Notes: generated by a model from the letters alone, not told the origin. Positions 41,201-50,592 are shown, counted from the stretch's first letter. The stretch is DNA of 64,000 bases from Fistulifera solaris (GCA_030295235.1 AP026162.1:1612001-1676000), one strand, 5' to 3'. Numbers and translations: made by a program.

Positions 41201-41589
41201 TTTTTACGGTTGTAAGTATAAAAGTGGACGATCGAATCAAGCGAAATGAACACTGTTTACCCGCACTATTGATTGCCATGCTTGTATTGCATTGCATGCT
41301 TTTCCAGGCTTTTCCCTTCACGTGTGGGGCGACGACCAGACGTCCGGACGAAAGTCAGACTGACATTTCGATCTCCGTTTCTATCATCATCCCTAATCTT
41401 GCCATCAAGCACCCCTTACACAACATCGGCAACTGAATCTTGCAGATTCGCAGACAGCGGCTCTTGTTGTCAAGCAGTAAGCTGTACACAGAAAAGGTAA
41501 GATGAAAGATCGCTCTTTCCGGTCCAAAGATTCGCCGTCCACATTGCCTTCTCGGAGCCTCACAACATTGCAACCATCCATTCGTCAAA
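41201..41589. promoter_or_regulatory. Divergent promoter region
   Basis: 389 bases between the CPSF73 start and the secreted-protein ATG. Open frames here are short and featureless. A TATA-like TATAAAAG lies at about 41217-41224, 17 bases upstream of the CPSF73 ATG. Confidence 0.4.
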
Positions 41590-42233
41590 ATGATCTACTC
41601 ACGTTTCTTCGCTTTCTTTGCACTCTTCGCCTTCGCTTCGGCTGGACGTTTCTTGGAAGAGGAAGCCGATCCGTGCCTCGATGGTACCGAAACCTTCCAG
41701 GAGTCCGTCGAGTATTCCAACGCGACCGACGCTCTCTATGCGGCGCTTGACGAATTTGAAGCCAATGCTACCGGAGTATGCGTTGTTGTGGATGGTCGCA
41801 CAGAGTGGTACGTTTGTTTGAATCCAATTTATGCTCTTGGCTTTCGTTTTCTTTTATTGCTTGATCTCACTTGGTCATCATGCTCTCCGTCCACAGCAAG
41901 GGAGCCCTCTCTGCCGATGTTTTGTCGACCTACGAAGAGAGCTGCGCTACAATGGGTGGAAACCTTATCACCGTCTCCAACATGCGCATCACATGTGACT
42001 TTCCCGACACGGGCAACATTTACACTGTGATCGAGACTTTCCATGACTGTGTGGCCAGTGTCTGCACGGAAGACTCGGAGAAGGATCTAAAGAAAGAATT
42101 GACCAGTGCTGTGGATGAACACAAGGAGGGTGATTTCACATACTGCTTTGTGGTTGAAGGTGAAAGTAGTGCGTTCTCAGCTTTCTCTGTTGGGGCTGTC
42201 TTCATGTCACTCGCTGCCTTGTTCGTCCTCTAA
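41590..42233 (+). CDS. Secreted/GPI-anchored-type Cys-containing protein
   Basis: Exons 41590-41807 and 41897-42233 with an 89-base intron (GTACGT donor, CCACAG acceptor, phase 2) give 184 residues. A signal peptide (MIYSRFFAFFALFAFASA-GRF) starts the chain. The mature part has about eight cysteines in spaced pairs (DPCLDG, GVCVVV, ESCATMG, RITCDF, HDCVASVC, TYCFVV), suggesting a disulfide-rich extracellular domain of about 130 residues. The C-terminus is a hydrophobic helix (AFSVGAVFMSLAALFVL) after a small-residue stretch SSAFS, the layout of a GPI-attachment signal. I do not recognise the family. If it is GPI-anchored, the PIG-U complex encoded at 12 kb would process it; that is inference only. 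Confidence 0.65.
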
Positions 42234-42388
42234 ATCATGGAGATAAGACTGGAACGGGAAACAAAAGCACATTCTATGTTAAATAATGTGAATCTTGCTT
42301 GACCTCCCGGGGTCTTTCTAAGTATAGCAGAAGAATTTATTTGTTTCGCTGTACTTGTACCAATCCATAGATTGGTGTTTGTGTTTCA

Positions 42389-42542
42389 ACAGAAACTCTG
42401 TGTATGTTTCTGGACACTTTGCGTTTGATGACGATGCAGAAACTCTGTGAGCTACCCCTTCGTTTGAACAGACAGTAATTCTGTGTATTTTATAAAAAAA
42501 ATTTACATCGCGTTTTTTCATAAACCTTACAAAAACTCTGTA
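42389..42542. repeat. Small array C of CAGA-N3-TCTG dyads
   Basis: Four short dyads stand in a row: ACAGAAACTCTGTG (about 42389), GCAGAAACTCTGTG (about 42436), ACAGTAATTCTGTG (about 42472) and the weaker ACAAAAACTCTGTA (about 42529), 36-57 bases apart with unrelated linkers. Arms and the 3-base centre match the dyads in arrays A and B. A half-like CTCCAGATATTAGG follows at 42548. It lies between the secreted-protein gene and COX15; the remaining intergenic sequence 42234-42732 shows no gene. Confidence 0.6.
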
Positions 42543-42732
42543 TACGCTCCAGATATTAGGGATACCGGCATGTTGAAAGAATGAACCATTCATTTCGTCG
42601 CCGTCGCACCAGCGCACAAGCGACGAAGAATGCAAATGGGACGAGAAGTCGTGTAACATAAAAGGCCGTCCCTCTCTTCTAGTAATAAAAAGTGAGGAAA
42701 GAATAATATCTTAGAAAGCACATTCTATCGCT

Positions 42733-43941
42733 ATGACGACCGCGCAAAGCTTCTTGACGAAAGGTCTACCGTTACTCTTTCGTGACCACCCGCACGCGAC
42801 CGTCGGGACATGGTTGCTAGCGACCGGTGGTGCTGTCGTGGGAATGATTCATGTGGGCGGTGTGACGCGGTTGACGCAGTCCGGCTTGAGTATGACCGAC
42901 TGGAGTCCATTGGGTTCTTTGCCGCCCATTGGAAAGGACGAATGGGAGGCCGAATTTGCTCGCTACAAACAATTTCCCGAATGGCAGCAACGCAAAAGCA
43001 TGACTATGGAGGAATTTCAGTATATTTATTATTGGGAATACGGACATCGTATGCTGGGTCGATGTGTGGGTGTACTGTTTTGTGGGCCTTGGTTGTATTT
43101 TTCGTTACGAGGGAAGATTCCTGCAGGATATCAAGGTCGCATGGCACTCTTGGCGACTATGGGAGGTACACAAGGCTTGGTAGGATGGTGGATGGTTAAG
43201 AGCGGTTTAGGAGACGATCGTAGAGGAGACAGGAATCAAATTCGTGTGAAACCAGTTCGGTTGGCAACCCATTTGAGTATGGCGGTGGCGACGTATGGGG
43301 CTCTGTTGTGGACAGGATTTTCCGTTCTCAGTTTGCCTCACAACAAAACACTTCAATCGCTCGACTTGGCGTCCAAAATTCCCCAAGCGCTTCGGCATTC
43401 ATTCAAACTTCGTACAGCTGCTTTGGCAATGACCGGACTTACGGCTGTAACGATAGTCAGTGGAGCATTGGTGGCTGGGAGTGATGCCGGCCGAGCGTAC
43501 AATACCTTTCCCATGATGGATGGACACTGGATACCTCCAGAAATCTGGGAGCGAGTTCCTTGGCATCGGAATCTAGTTGAAAATACCGCTACTGTGCAAT
43601 GGAATCATCGTATCTTGGGTACAACGACCGCATTGACGGCGGCGAGCATTGTACTCGTCGGCTTATCTCCCTCTCGGGCGGCGCTGGTGACCCCGCAAGT
43701 ACGGAAGGGATTGTATGCTTTGGGTCTCGCGACCGGCACGCAATTTTCGTTGGGTGTCGCTACACTGCTTCATTATGTTCCCTTGTCGTTGGCGGCAGCG
43801 CATCAGCTGGGTAGTATTGCGGTCTTTACGAGCGGAGTTTACTTGGTGCATGCACTACGATATGCTCGACCAGCCTTGTTGCGAAGTACGGGTCGCGTGT
43901 TACCTCCGCCGCCATCGGCCTTGAAACAAGCCGCGCACTAG
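42733..43941 (+). CDS. COX15: Haem A synthase (COX15)
   Basis: The enzyme oxidises the C8 methyl of haem O to make haem A for cytochrome c oxidase in the mitochondrial inner membrane. 402 residues, no intron. Eight hydrophobic segments can be placed. Family landmarks: GGVTRLTQSGLSMTDWSPLG near residue 45, the EEFxxIYYWEYGHRMLGR segment near residue 100 with haem-ligand histidine, GLVGWWMVKSGL, RLATHLSMA, GALVAGSDAGRAYNTFPMMDG, and the second-half WNHRILG with HQLGS near the end. The N-terminus lacks a strong presequence and begins only about 25 residues before the first membrane span. Its stop is 37 bases from that of the DDAH gene, so 3' UTRs must overlap. Confidence 0.92.
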   Translation: MTTAQSFLTKGLPLLFRDHPHATVGTWLLATGGAVVGMIHVGGVTRLTQSGLSMTDWSPLGSLPPIGKDEWEAEFARYKQFPEWQQRKSMTMEEFQYIYYWEYGHRMLGRCVGVLFCGPWLYFSLRGKIPAGYQGRMALLATMGGTQGLVGWWMVKSGLGDDRRGDRNQIRVKPVRLATHLSMAVATYGALLWTGFSVLSLPHNKTLQSLDLASKIPQALRHSFKLRTAALAMTGLTAVTIVSGALVAGSDAGRAYNTFPMMDGHWIPPEIWERVPWHRNLVENTATVQWNHRILGTTTALTAASIVLVGLSPSRAALVTPQVRKGLYALGLATGTQFSLGVATLLHYVPLSLAAAHQLGSIAVFTSGVYLVHALRYARPALLRSTGRVLPPPPSALKQAAH

Positions 43942-43978
43942 AGAAAGAATAAAATAAATAAACAATTCGTAACTATAT

Positions 43979-44839
43979 TCAAATATTCAACAAGACGCTG
44001 CAACATGTCAGCGCCGCATCTTTCTTGGCCAGTTCCGAAGTGTTTACCCATATCAAGTCTTGTATATCCCGTTCACGTGCCGCTTGTTCCAAAATGCGCC
44101 TCGATTCCATACAAGATGTATCTTGTACTAGAACGGATCCATTGACGGCTACTACATTGCACGCAAGAACATCCGGAACACGAACGACGGAGTATTCATA
44201 CGCAGCGAAACTTTCCCAAACAGCATCACCGGCGGGACCGGTCGGAACGACCAATGTATCCGGAGAAAAGAGAGTCACGGCTGATTTAAGATGCAATACT
44301 TGGTTCCCCGCCATAGTAGGTGGTATGACAATAGATGGTATGGCAGGAAAGGCTTGTTGCAACAATTGGGCACCGCGTTGATTCGTGCGATTCGACAAAC
44401 CAATGAACAAATGACGTCCCGTATACAGAACATCCCCACCATCGCAATAGGCATCAGGAGTGTGCCGCAAATCTACCACAACTTCCATTCCCAACTGTTG
44501 CAGTGCCTGGTGCACCGACTCGACTTCTCCGCGCCGTGAGGGGTGTCCCGGCTGCAACAAGGCGACTTGTCGATCGATCGCCACGACGGTATCTTCGACA
44601 AAAAGCGAATCAGGATACTCTGGTAATTCCGGTAGTTGCAGTACAGGAAGAAGAGATCGTAGCGCTTGTATGTAGGATTCGTGTTGTTGTGTTGCGAGTG
44701 TCATGTTCAACAACGCAGAAGGATCGTCCGACTGATGTTCGGAAATGCCTTGTGGAAAAGTAGAAGGCAAGGCTCGAGCGAGAGCCATCGTATAAAAGCG
44801 CCTTTGTGAAAACGTCAGCCGTGTGGAGCGAGTGAGCAT
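43979..44839 (-). CDS. DDAH: Dimethylarginine dimethylaminohydrolase (DDAH)
   Basis: DDAH hydrolyses asymmetric dimethylarginine to citrulline and dimethylamine; the fold is the amidinotransferase pentein. The chosen start at 44839 gives 286 residues with an N-terminus rich in Arg/Ser/Thr (MLTRSTRLTFSQRRFYT) that could target mitochondria; an internal Met at 44788 would give a cytosolic form. Motifs seen: SLFVEDTVV with the substrate-binding Glu-Asp, YCDGGDVLYTG, GLSNRTNQ, the catalytic-His stretch LHLKSAVTL, and the C-terminal catalytic cysteine in DAALTCCSVLL. The frame continues upstream to 45046, but that part is repeat DNA and is excluded. Some pentein relatives act on other guanidines, so the substrate is inferred from the overall match. 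Confidence 0.82.
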   Translation of the reverse strand: MLTRSTRLTFSQRRFYTMALARALPSTFPQGISEHQSDDPSALLNMTLATQQHESYIQALRSLLPVLQLPELPEYPDSLFVEDTVVAIDRQVALLQPGHPSRRGEVESVHQALQQLGMEVVVDLRHTPDAYCDGGDVLYTGRHLFIGLSNRTNQRGAQLLQQAFPAIPSIVIPPTMAGNQVLHLKSAVTLFSPDTLVVPTGPAGDAVWESFAAYEYSVVRVPDVLACNVVAVNGSVLVQDTSCMESRRILEQAARERDIQDLIWVNTSELAKKDAALTCCSVLLNI

Positions 44840-44936
44840 ATTAGCGCGGATATAAATGGTTCGATGTGTTGATTGCCTTCTATTGCATCCCAACTGCGAT
44901 GCGTTCTTTCTTGGGCGGCATTTCTTTTGCGAAAAG

Positions 44937-45230
44937 GAAATATCCGGGTATCCCTGCAGAGATAAATTTCCTACGACGGCTACGTGAAATACGCGTAGAC
45001 ATTCAAAGCGTTGTAATATTTTACTATAACATGTTTCACGGTCCAATCAAGGTAGCATATTGCTTTATTGCACGCATAAGCGATGTTGGGCAAAGTCTTG
45101 TTGTCATTGGTATCCGAAAGACGCGAGAAATGGTGTGATCGAAATTGAGTAATATCCGGGTATCCCCTCTGTCGATAAATTTCCCTACGAGAGCTACCTG
45201 AAAATCACGTAGACATTCGACAGCATCATC
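44937..45230 (+). repeat. Dispersed ~290-bp element, intact copy with direct-repeat ends
   Basis: The ends are similar direct repeats about 210 bases apart: AATATCCGGGTATCCC, GATAAATTTCC, CTACGTGAAA-type stretch and CGTAGACATTC at 44940-45005, and again at 45152-45220. Between them lies GCATAAGCGATGTTGGGC and TTGTCATTGGTATCCGAAAGACGCG, matching the blocks on both sides of satellite A. No open frame of interest is present. The rest of 44840-45410 appears to be promoter sequence for DDAH and the next gene. Confidence 0.7.
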
Positions 45231-45410
45231 TTTCGGAAATCCCAAAAAGCAGCCAAAAGGGCTGCATCTTTCTTTTCTTCGTTTTTGATGCCATTTACGT
45301 AGTATTCAGACCCTCTTTTCAATGAGAAGCGAGTAAACACAATGAACAAGCAATAAGACGACTAAATTTGTAATAAGTGTAGCTAGCAATCAATTAATAG
45401 TATTCAAAGA

Positions 45411-45986
45411 ATGACACCCGACGAACGCGCTGTCCTCTTACAACATACCAAAACCATGATGGAACTGGAACGGTCTCTCACGGCCACGTTGGAAAAAGTA
45501 GAACCATGGCTTCCCCAAAACTCAAACCGACAACTACCCAATCAGCCGCGGGTGCGACCCATTCCCACGTCCATGGAAGAAGTCGAACGCATTCTCGCCG
45601 TCGCCCGTGCTTGGGCGACACGGACATCAGCGCCTGTGGGATGGAATCCAGCTGCACCGGTCGTGGGATTTCGGACACCCAATCCGTTGCCGCACCAACT
45701 GCGGGGAGGGGCCCTAGCGGCCTTGCAACTGGAACGGGCGCGACAGACGGAGCGGTTGCGGAAACGCAAGGCCGAGGCAGTGGAGGCCCCCGTAGAGAAA
45801 ATGGAAGACGAAGAGGAAGAGAGAGATCCGAAACGAAAAGAAATTAATCAGTCGAAAAGAGATGTTTCTGTGCGTCCGCTGCAACAGCCTGCCAGAGCTC
45901 CCAGTGGAGCAGTGCCAAATCAAAAGCAGAAATTGGAGGTATCCATGAATTTGAGTGATAGCAGTAGTGATGATGAGGACGATTAG
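45411..45986 (+). CDS. Mediator subunit 4-like protein
   Basis: 191 residues, no intron. After a helical N-terminus (residues 1-28), residues about 53-105 read VERILAVARAWATRTSAPVGW and then NP..PVVGFRTPNPLPHQLRGG. This follows the Mediator-4 signature: a helix with (V/I)xxARxxxxTTxAPxxW, then a proline-rich stretch ending in a short QxRxGxL helix. The second half is basic and low complexity with a nuclear signal (RLRKRKAEA) and the acidic DSSSDDEDD tail often found in Med4. Med4 belongs to the middle module, connecting activators with RNA polymerase II. The similarity is limited to about 50 residues. The start is the only upstream Met. Confidence 0.68.
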   Translation: MTPDERAVLLQHTKTMMELERSLTATLEKVEPWLPQNSNRQLPNQPRVRPIPTSMEEVERILAVARAWATRTSAPVGWNPAAPVVGFRTPNPLPHQLRGGALAALQLERARQTERLRKRKAEAVEAPVEKMEDEEEERDPKRKEINQSKRDVSVRPLQQPARAPSGAVPNQKQKLEVSMNLSDSSSDDEDD

Positions 45987-46431
45987 GGAGCAATGCAAAG
46001 AAAGATGCTAAGATAATATTTAACTTTCAATGCTCTTTCAAACTATTACGACACAAGAAAATTGCATCACATTATTATACTTGAGCAAGGGGGTGGTGAT
46101 GTCCTAAACATTTCAGTTTCAAGAAGAGGCTGTAAGAGCAACAAGTTTTTCGCTCCATGCCGTCATCAGCAAGACGAGCAGAATTAAGGACTATAAATGA
46201 ACCAAATCGTAGCTTTCACACTTTCTATTATCTGAAAAACAGGGATTCGAAAGAGTGGTTGCTCGTTTTCGCGGCTTATTGGGTTGCTATGAACCGATTC
46301 TCCGTGCGACCGGGAAATGTCTGCATTGGTTCAAATAAGATCGATTAGTCGAGTGTCGGTGCCGTATAGTTTGCTGCCGAAAATGCAGAACACTTCCATC
46401 CGCCGCAATGCAGAATCACATGTGATACGTA
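45987..46431. other. Intergenic region between convergent genes
   Basis: No gene is seen; the 63-codon frame at 46157-46348 has no features. It would contain the 3' UTRs of the Mediator-4-like gene and the coiled-coil gene. Confidence 0.4.
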
Positions 46432-47363
46432 TCATGAGGGTGACTCTTTGTGAGTCCCATCATTCACACTCGATAGCGACAAATTCTTCAAATTGATCGC
46501 CTCATCTGAACCCGATCCGACTACTTCCATTAATGCTTCTTTCGTGGTCGCTTCCTGTTGCTGGATGAGCTGCATGATACGAGCATCTTGTGCTAGCCGT
46601 ATGGCTCTTTCTTCTTCTAAAAGAGCCCGAAGTTTCCCAATTTTTTCTAAAATGATTTCGCCCTTTGCTGGTCCAAGTCTTCCATTGTAGCTATTTGATG
46701 GGAGGTACGAGCAATTGCAGCTTGTAAAGTGATCCGCTCTTCCAGCAATCGTCGCGCCATGCTTCCAACCAGTTCTTCGAATCGATGGAATAAACTCGCC
46801 TCTCTCTTGTTCACTTTGTATAACTCTAACTTAGCATCAGGCTGGATCTGATATTGCAGCTTGGCTAGCAGGTCCTCCAATTTTTCGTCCAGCGCATCTT
46901 TTATCTCCACGTGGACACTTTGTGTCATCTTGGTGTCTAAAGCAGCCAATCGGCCTTCCAGTCGGATCCACGAGGATGTAGCCGAAAGACAGTCATTATC
47001 AGAACCTAGTTGCAGATCGGCTATAACAGCTTGTAAAGGCTGGTATAGATCGTTTGTCAATACGTCTTGCAGCGCATTCTGTCGATCCATGCTTTCTTCC
47101 GCCATACGTGCGAATAGTCCTGCCACGCGCAGCTCCAGTTCATAAATGTTCGACTGAAAATCTTCTTTACGACGCAGTGAGATCTCTTGTAGATTGTAGA
47201 GCTTTTGTGGAACGTGTTTCTCTTCGCTCAAAAAGACGAAACCAGGGCTTTTCGGTGGGGGTGTCGACAAAGTTATGTTTTCTCGTTCGTACGCGACGAT
47301 TTCATTCGTGCTCTGCGTTGCAAACGCGTCTGTCGACTCGGGTATTATATCTTGAGACGCCAT
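46432..47363 (-). CDS. Coiled-coil protein, SF-assemblin-like, one frame break
   Basis: From the ATG at 47363 the chain is almost wholly alpha-helical with heptads from about residue 55 to 285 after a short Ser/Pro-rich head (STPPPKSPGF). The pattern of a non-helical proline-containing head, an unbroken helical rod of about 230 residues and a short tail recalls SF-assemblin/giardin-type proteins of basal-body fibres, but no diagnostic motif is certain. The frame breaks at the plus-strand T3 run 46664-46666. Reading one more A in the coding sense changes a premature RAKSF stop into QQKGEIILEKIGKLRALLEEERA and extends the helix to a stop at 46432-46434, giving 310 residues. It is divergent from the choline-transporter-like gene. 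Confidence 0.6.
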
Positions 47364-47760
47364 GGTAAAAAAAGAGAATAATCGAATGAATGGCTAACTT
47401 CAAATTGATTTGGACGGTACCTTGTACGGAGTATAATAACATGTTTGTGTTTTTGCTCATTGCGCGATGACGAGCGACCAAAATTATTTTTAACGCTTCA
47501 TGACTGAAATTCAATCGTGGTTACTGACGTAAGAAGTAAGAAGGCCATCCTCGTTTTTCAACGGAATAATATTTTCCGTTGTATTTTCGATCAACGGAAG
47601 ATTTCGGAACCCGAAGCACCTTTTGCTGGATCGCGCAAGCTCGAGCATCGTGACAACACGCGAGGAGTTAGTCACACAAAGCAAGGAGTCACAAATCCAT
47701 TGTTGTCAAACGAATCTCTTTCTTTTATAGCATACAGCTTACAAAGTAGACTTTACGACA
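47364..47760. promoter_or_regulatory. Divergent region with one dispersed-repeat motif
   Basis: TTCATGACTGAAATTCAATCG at about 47498-47518 matches the motif that opens units of the 32.9-34.5 kb array. The open frame at 47517-47972 overlaps the next gene in another frame and is not a gene. The remainder should hold promoters for both neighbours. Confidence 0.45.
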
Positions 47761-49334
47761 ATGTCAACTCCGGTGGTAGTGCAAGGCACTCCGGTGGCGA
47801 ATCCGCACGTGCAAGGGGCCGGTTTCGCCACATCGATTACGACTCCGCAAGCAGGACAGAAGCAGGCCGCCCGATGCAACGATCCCATCTTTGCCCTTCT
47901 TTTCTACGTCACCGTCATTGCGATGGTGGCTGTCTCGGTTATATATGGCCCGAGTGCGATGGAGTCCGATGAAAATGGCGAAAGCTACGACTATTCCGGC
48001 TATGTGACCGCCACCGTAATCGTGGTCTGTCTTAGTTTCCTCGCTTCCGGTGGCGCTCTCGCTATCATGATGTGCATCCCAGAGACTCTCATCAAAGTTT
48101 CCTTGATTTTTGTCGTTGTTTTAGCGGGCCTCTGGATGGTCATGGCGTTCTTGTCGGGACAGATTTTTGCTGGAATTATGGGTGCGATCTTCTTCGCCAT
48201 GTCCCTCTGTTACGCCAAGGTTGTTTGGGGCCGTATTCCGTTCGCTACAGCCAATCTAGTAACTTCGATGACGGCTATTAAGGCCAACCTGGGTGTCACG
48301 GCCTATGCCTACCTCTTTACGATCATTGCTGGGGTTTGGTCTATCCTTTGGTCTGTTTCATTTGTCGGTATCTACAACGAAAGTGAAACTTGCGATGCAA
48401 GAGGCGAGAACTGTGAGCCGGGCTACGGAATTCTCTTCGTTTTGTTCGTTGCCTTTTTTCTTCGTTCAGCAGGTGCTGAGTGTAAGTTTGTTCGCGCCTT
48501 CTACAGGTTGTTTGGGCGTGTGAAATGTTCCTCACAGAATCCCATTCTTGTTAGAGCTGCGTCCATACTACTGTTGCTGGGACGGTAGGAAATTGGTGGT
48601 TCGAACCAGCCGAAGCGAATTCATGCTGCTCTTCTGCGGTAAACAATTCGTTTCTTCGAACTGTGACGACTTCCTTCGGATCCATCTGCTTCGGATCACT
48701 CATTGTTGCCATTTTGGAAGCTCTACGAATGCTGGCACGTGCTGCACGTGAAAACGATGACGGAAACGGTATTCTCCTTTGTATTGCGGAATGTATTCTT
48801 GGTTGCCTTTCATCTTTGATGGAGTATTTCAATAAGGTGCGTCACTCATTAGCACAATCGGAACTTGGTTGACCTAAAATGCAGTCTAATGTGGCTCCGA
48901 CTTTCTCATTTGTTCAGTGGGCCTTCATCTATGTGGGCTTGTACGGCTACTCTTACTTGGAGGCAGGAAAGAATGTCTTTACCCTCTTCCACAATCGCGG
49001 TTGGGAAGCGATTATTGCCGACGATTTGGTACAAAACGTGCTGTTCTTGATGTCGCTAATGACTGGTGGTGTAATGGGTGGTCTTGCATTGATTATGGAC
49101 GTATCTACAGACCTCTTCGAAGAGGCTGGCGGAGACTCCAAAGCAGTGGCCTTCCTGCTGGGATTCATTGTCGGTCTAGCCATTTCGAGTGTTCTCTTGA
49201 GCACCGTCGGTAGCGGCGTGAACGCCGTGATTGTTTTGTTTGCCGAAGCCCCGGCTGACTTTGAGCGAAACCATCCTCAGCTCAGTCAGCGCATGCGCAC
49301 AACTTGGAATGAAGTCTACCCTGGTAGTGTCTAA
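47761..49334 (+). CDS. Choline transporter-like (SLC44/CTL) membrane protein, one frame break
   Basis: Three exons: 47761-48481, 48555-48836 and 48918-49334, with 73- and 81-base introns. About ten hydrophobic spans are present. The family core is clear: FFVQQVLS-SCVHTTVAGTVGNWWF (the QV..N..H.TVAG..G.WWF motif), then RTVTTSFGSICFGSLIVAI (GS.CFGSL) and a late MSLMTGGVMGG span. CTL proteins carry choline and related amines across plasma or organelle membranes. The correct reading FVQQVLS before the first intron lies in another frame from the upstream exon; the T6 run at 48454-48459 (one base too many or two too few) accounts for it. With this the product is about 472 residues, shorter than animal CTLs but close to yeast Pns1 (539). 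Confidence 0.8.
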
Positions 49335-49524
49335 AACTGATATAAAATTATATTGTGTGTAGTCCTTTACTATGTTGTGATTTCAACAAATCTTGACTAG
49401 ACTATGGGCATAGTTGTCACGTCACTGACGATGTGACGTGCAAGTGACGTGTTTCATTTTTTTTGTGAAAATTGCACCTTTTTATGCTTCATGGCTTTGA
49501 CGATGTTTTCTGATTGTGATAGTT

Positions 49525-50400
49525 ATGTTGCATCGATTAGGAAACAATCACTCGTTTACCTCAATCTATTCCAATGCACAGTGCAAACAGAAATGGGGTG
49601 GTCGTCTCCGCTTTGCACTGCTTCTGCTTTGCTCATGGTTCGCACATAGCTTTCGGCCTTTTCGGAGTGCAAATAATCGGCATCACTCTTTCTTCCTCGG
49701 GACAAGCGCTCGCAAAGCAAAGGACGGCCAAGACGATGAAACGTATATAGAACAAGTGGAAAACCCAGGGAGGCGAAATCTGATTCTCAATGTCGCGACA
49801 GCTGGGGCGCTGGGTGCTTCTGGGGCTTCATTGTGGTACCTTTTCAATCAGAATGTGTACACTCCTGAGGGATTTAGTCGATATCCTTCGACGCAATTTA
49901 TTGCAGCGCTTGGGGATCCCAGTTCTAGTGCAGGAACAGGTGCGAAGAACTGGGGAGTCTGGAGAAAAGATCCTGGTCCTCGAGGTGTCTGGTTGAAGGA
50001 TTACGGAAAGGAGCTTGAGAGCAACTACAACTTGGCACCGGCAGGATGGCAGTTTGATCCCCAAGACTGGTGGCTTGAAGAACATGGACTTATTATGGAG
50101 GCACCACAATTCCCCATTCCAGCAGGAAGGTACCTTGTCACTGGTGGTCGTCAGGTTACGACCGGCTTGACCATTTCAGAGGACGGTAGTTGGAGACTTG
50201 ACGAAGGCACTCTATACGATGTGACTCATTTACCATGTCGATCTGCTCGTTACAATCCGGTAGCACAAGGTAAAGGCTCTCCGAAGGATGCCAGCCTAGC
50301 CGATTTCCCAGTCAAGCCAGGAGCGATCATGCCATCTGTTGCTGGAACGAACAAGCAAGACTATGCTGTCCTGTTTTTATTGGGAAAGGCCATTAGCTAG
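49525..50400 (+). CDS. Predicted plastid/thylakoid-lumen protein of unknown role
   Basis: From the ATG at 49525 the chain is 291 residues, but its hydrophobic leader (RLRFALLLLCSWFAHSFRPF) begins only near residue 30, which is odd for a signal peptide. An ATG at 49592 in another frame would start MGGRLRFALLL if the G4 run there were one base shorter, which would be a cleaner diatom plastid leader (HSFRP). A second hydrophobic stretch after twin arginines (RRNLILNVATAGALGASGASL, about residues 83-103) looks like a Tat-type lumen signal. The mature domain has WGVWRKDPGPRGVWLKDY, a YLVTGGRQVTTGLTI strand and a C-terminal YAVLFLLGKAI. Similar proteins are known to me only from algae; no function is assigned. 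Confidence 0.6.
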   Translation: MLHRLGNNHSFTSIYSNAQCKQKWGGRLRFALLLLCSWFAHSFRPFRSANNRHHSFFLGTSARKAKDGQDDETYIEQVENPGRRNLILNVATAGALGASGASLWYLFNQNVYTPEGFSRYPSTQFIAALGDPSSSAGTGAKNWGVWRKDPGPRGVWLKDYGKELESNYNLAPAGWQFDPQDWWLEEHGLIMEAPQFPIPAGRYLVTGGRQVTTGLTISEDGSWRLDEGTLYDVTHLPCRSARYNPVAQGKGSPKDASLADFPVKPGAIMPSVAGTNKQDYAVLFLLGKAIS

Positions 50401-50592
50401 AGTGAAAAGATTTGGCTGTTTGTAGTGTATAAGGAGAAAATGTAATCACAAAACTTAACTTTCTACACTTGTACAAGTGGGTGGTTTCTCATCGAATAAT
50501 TCCGTAGTTATTGTCGAATGCCTCAGCTCGATCATTTCAATGCATGTATGGAGCGAAAGGAGACATACCAACAAAGTCGCATCACAGCAGAC

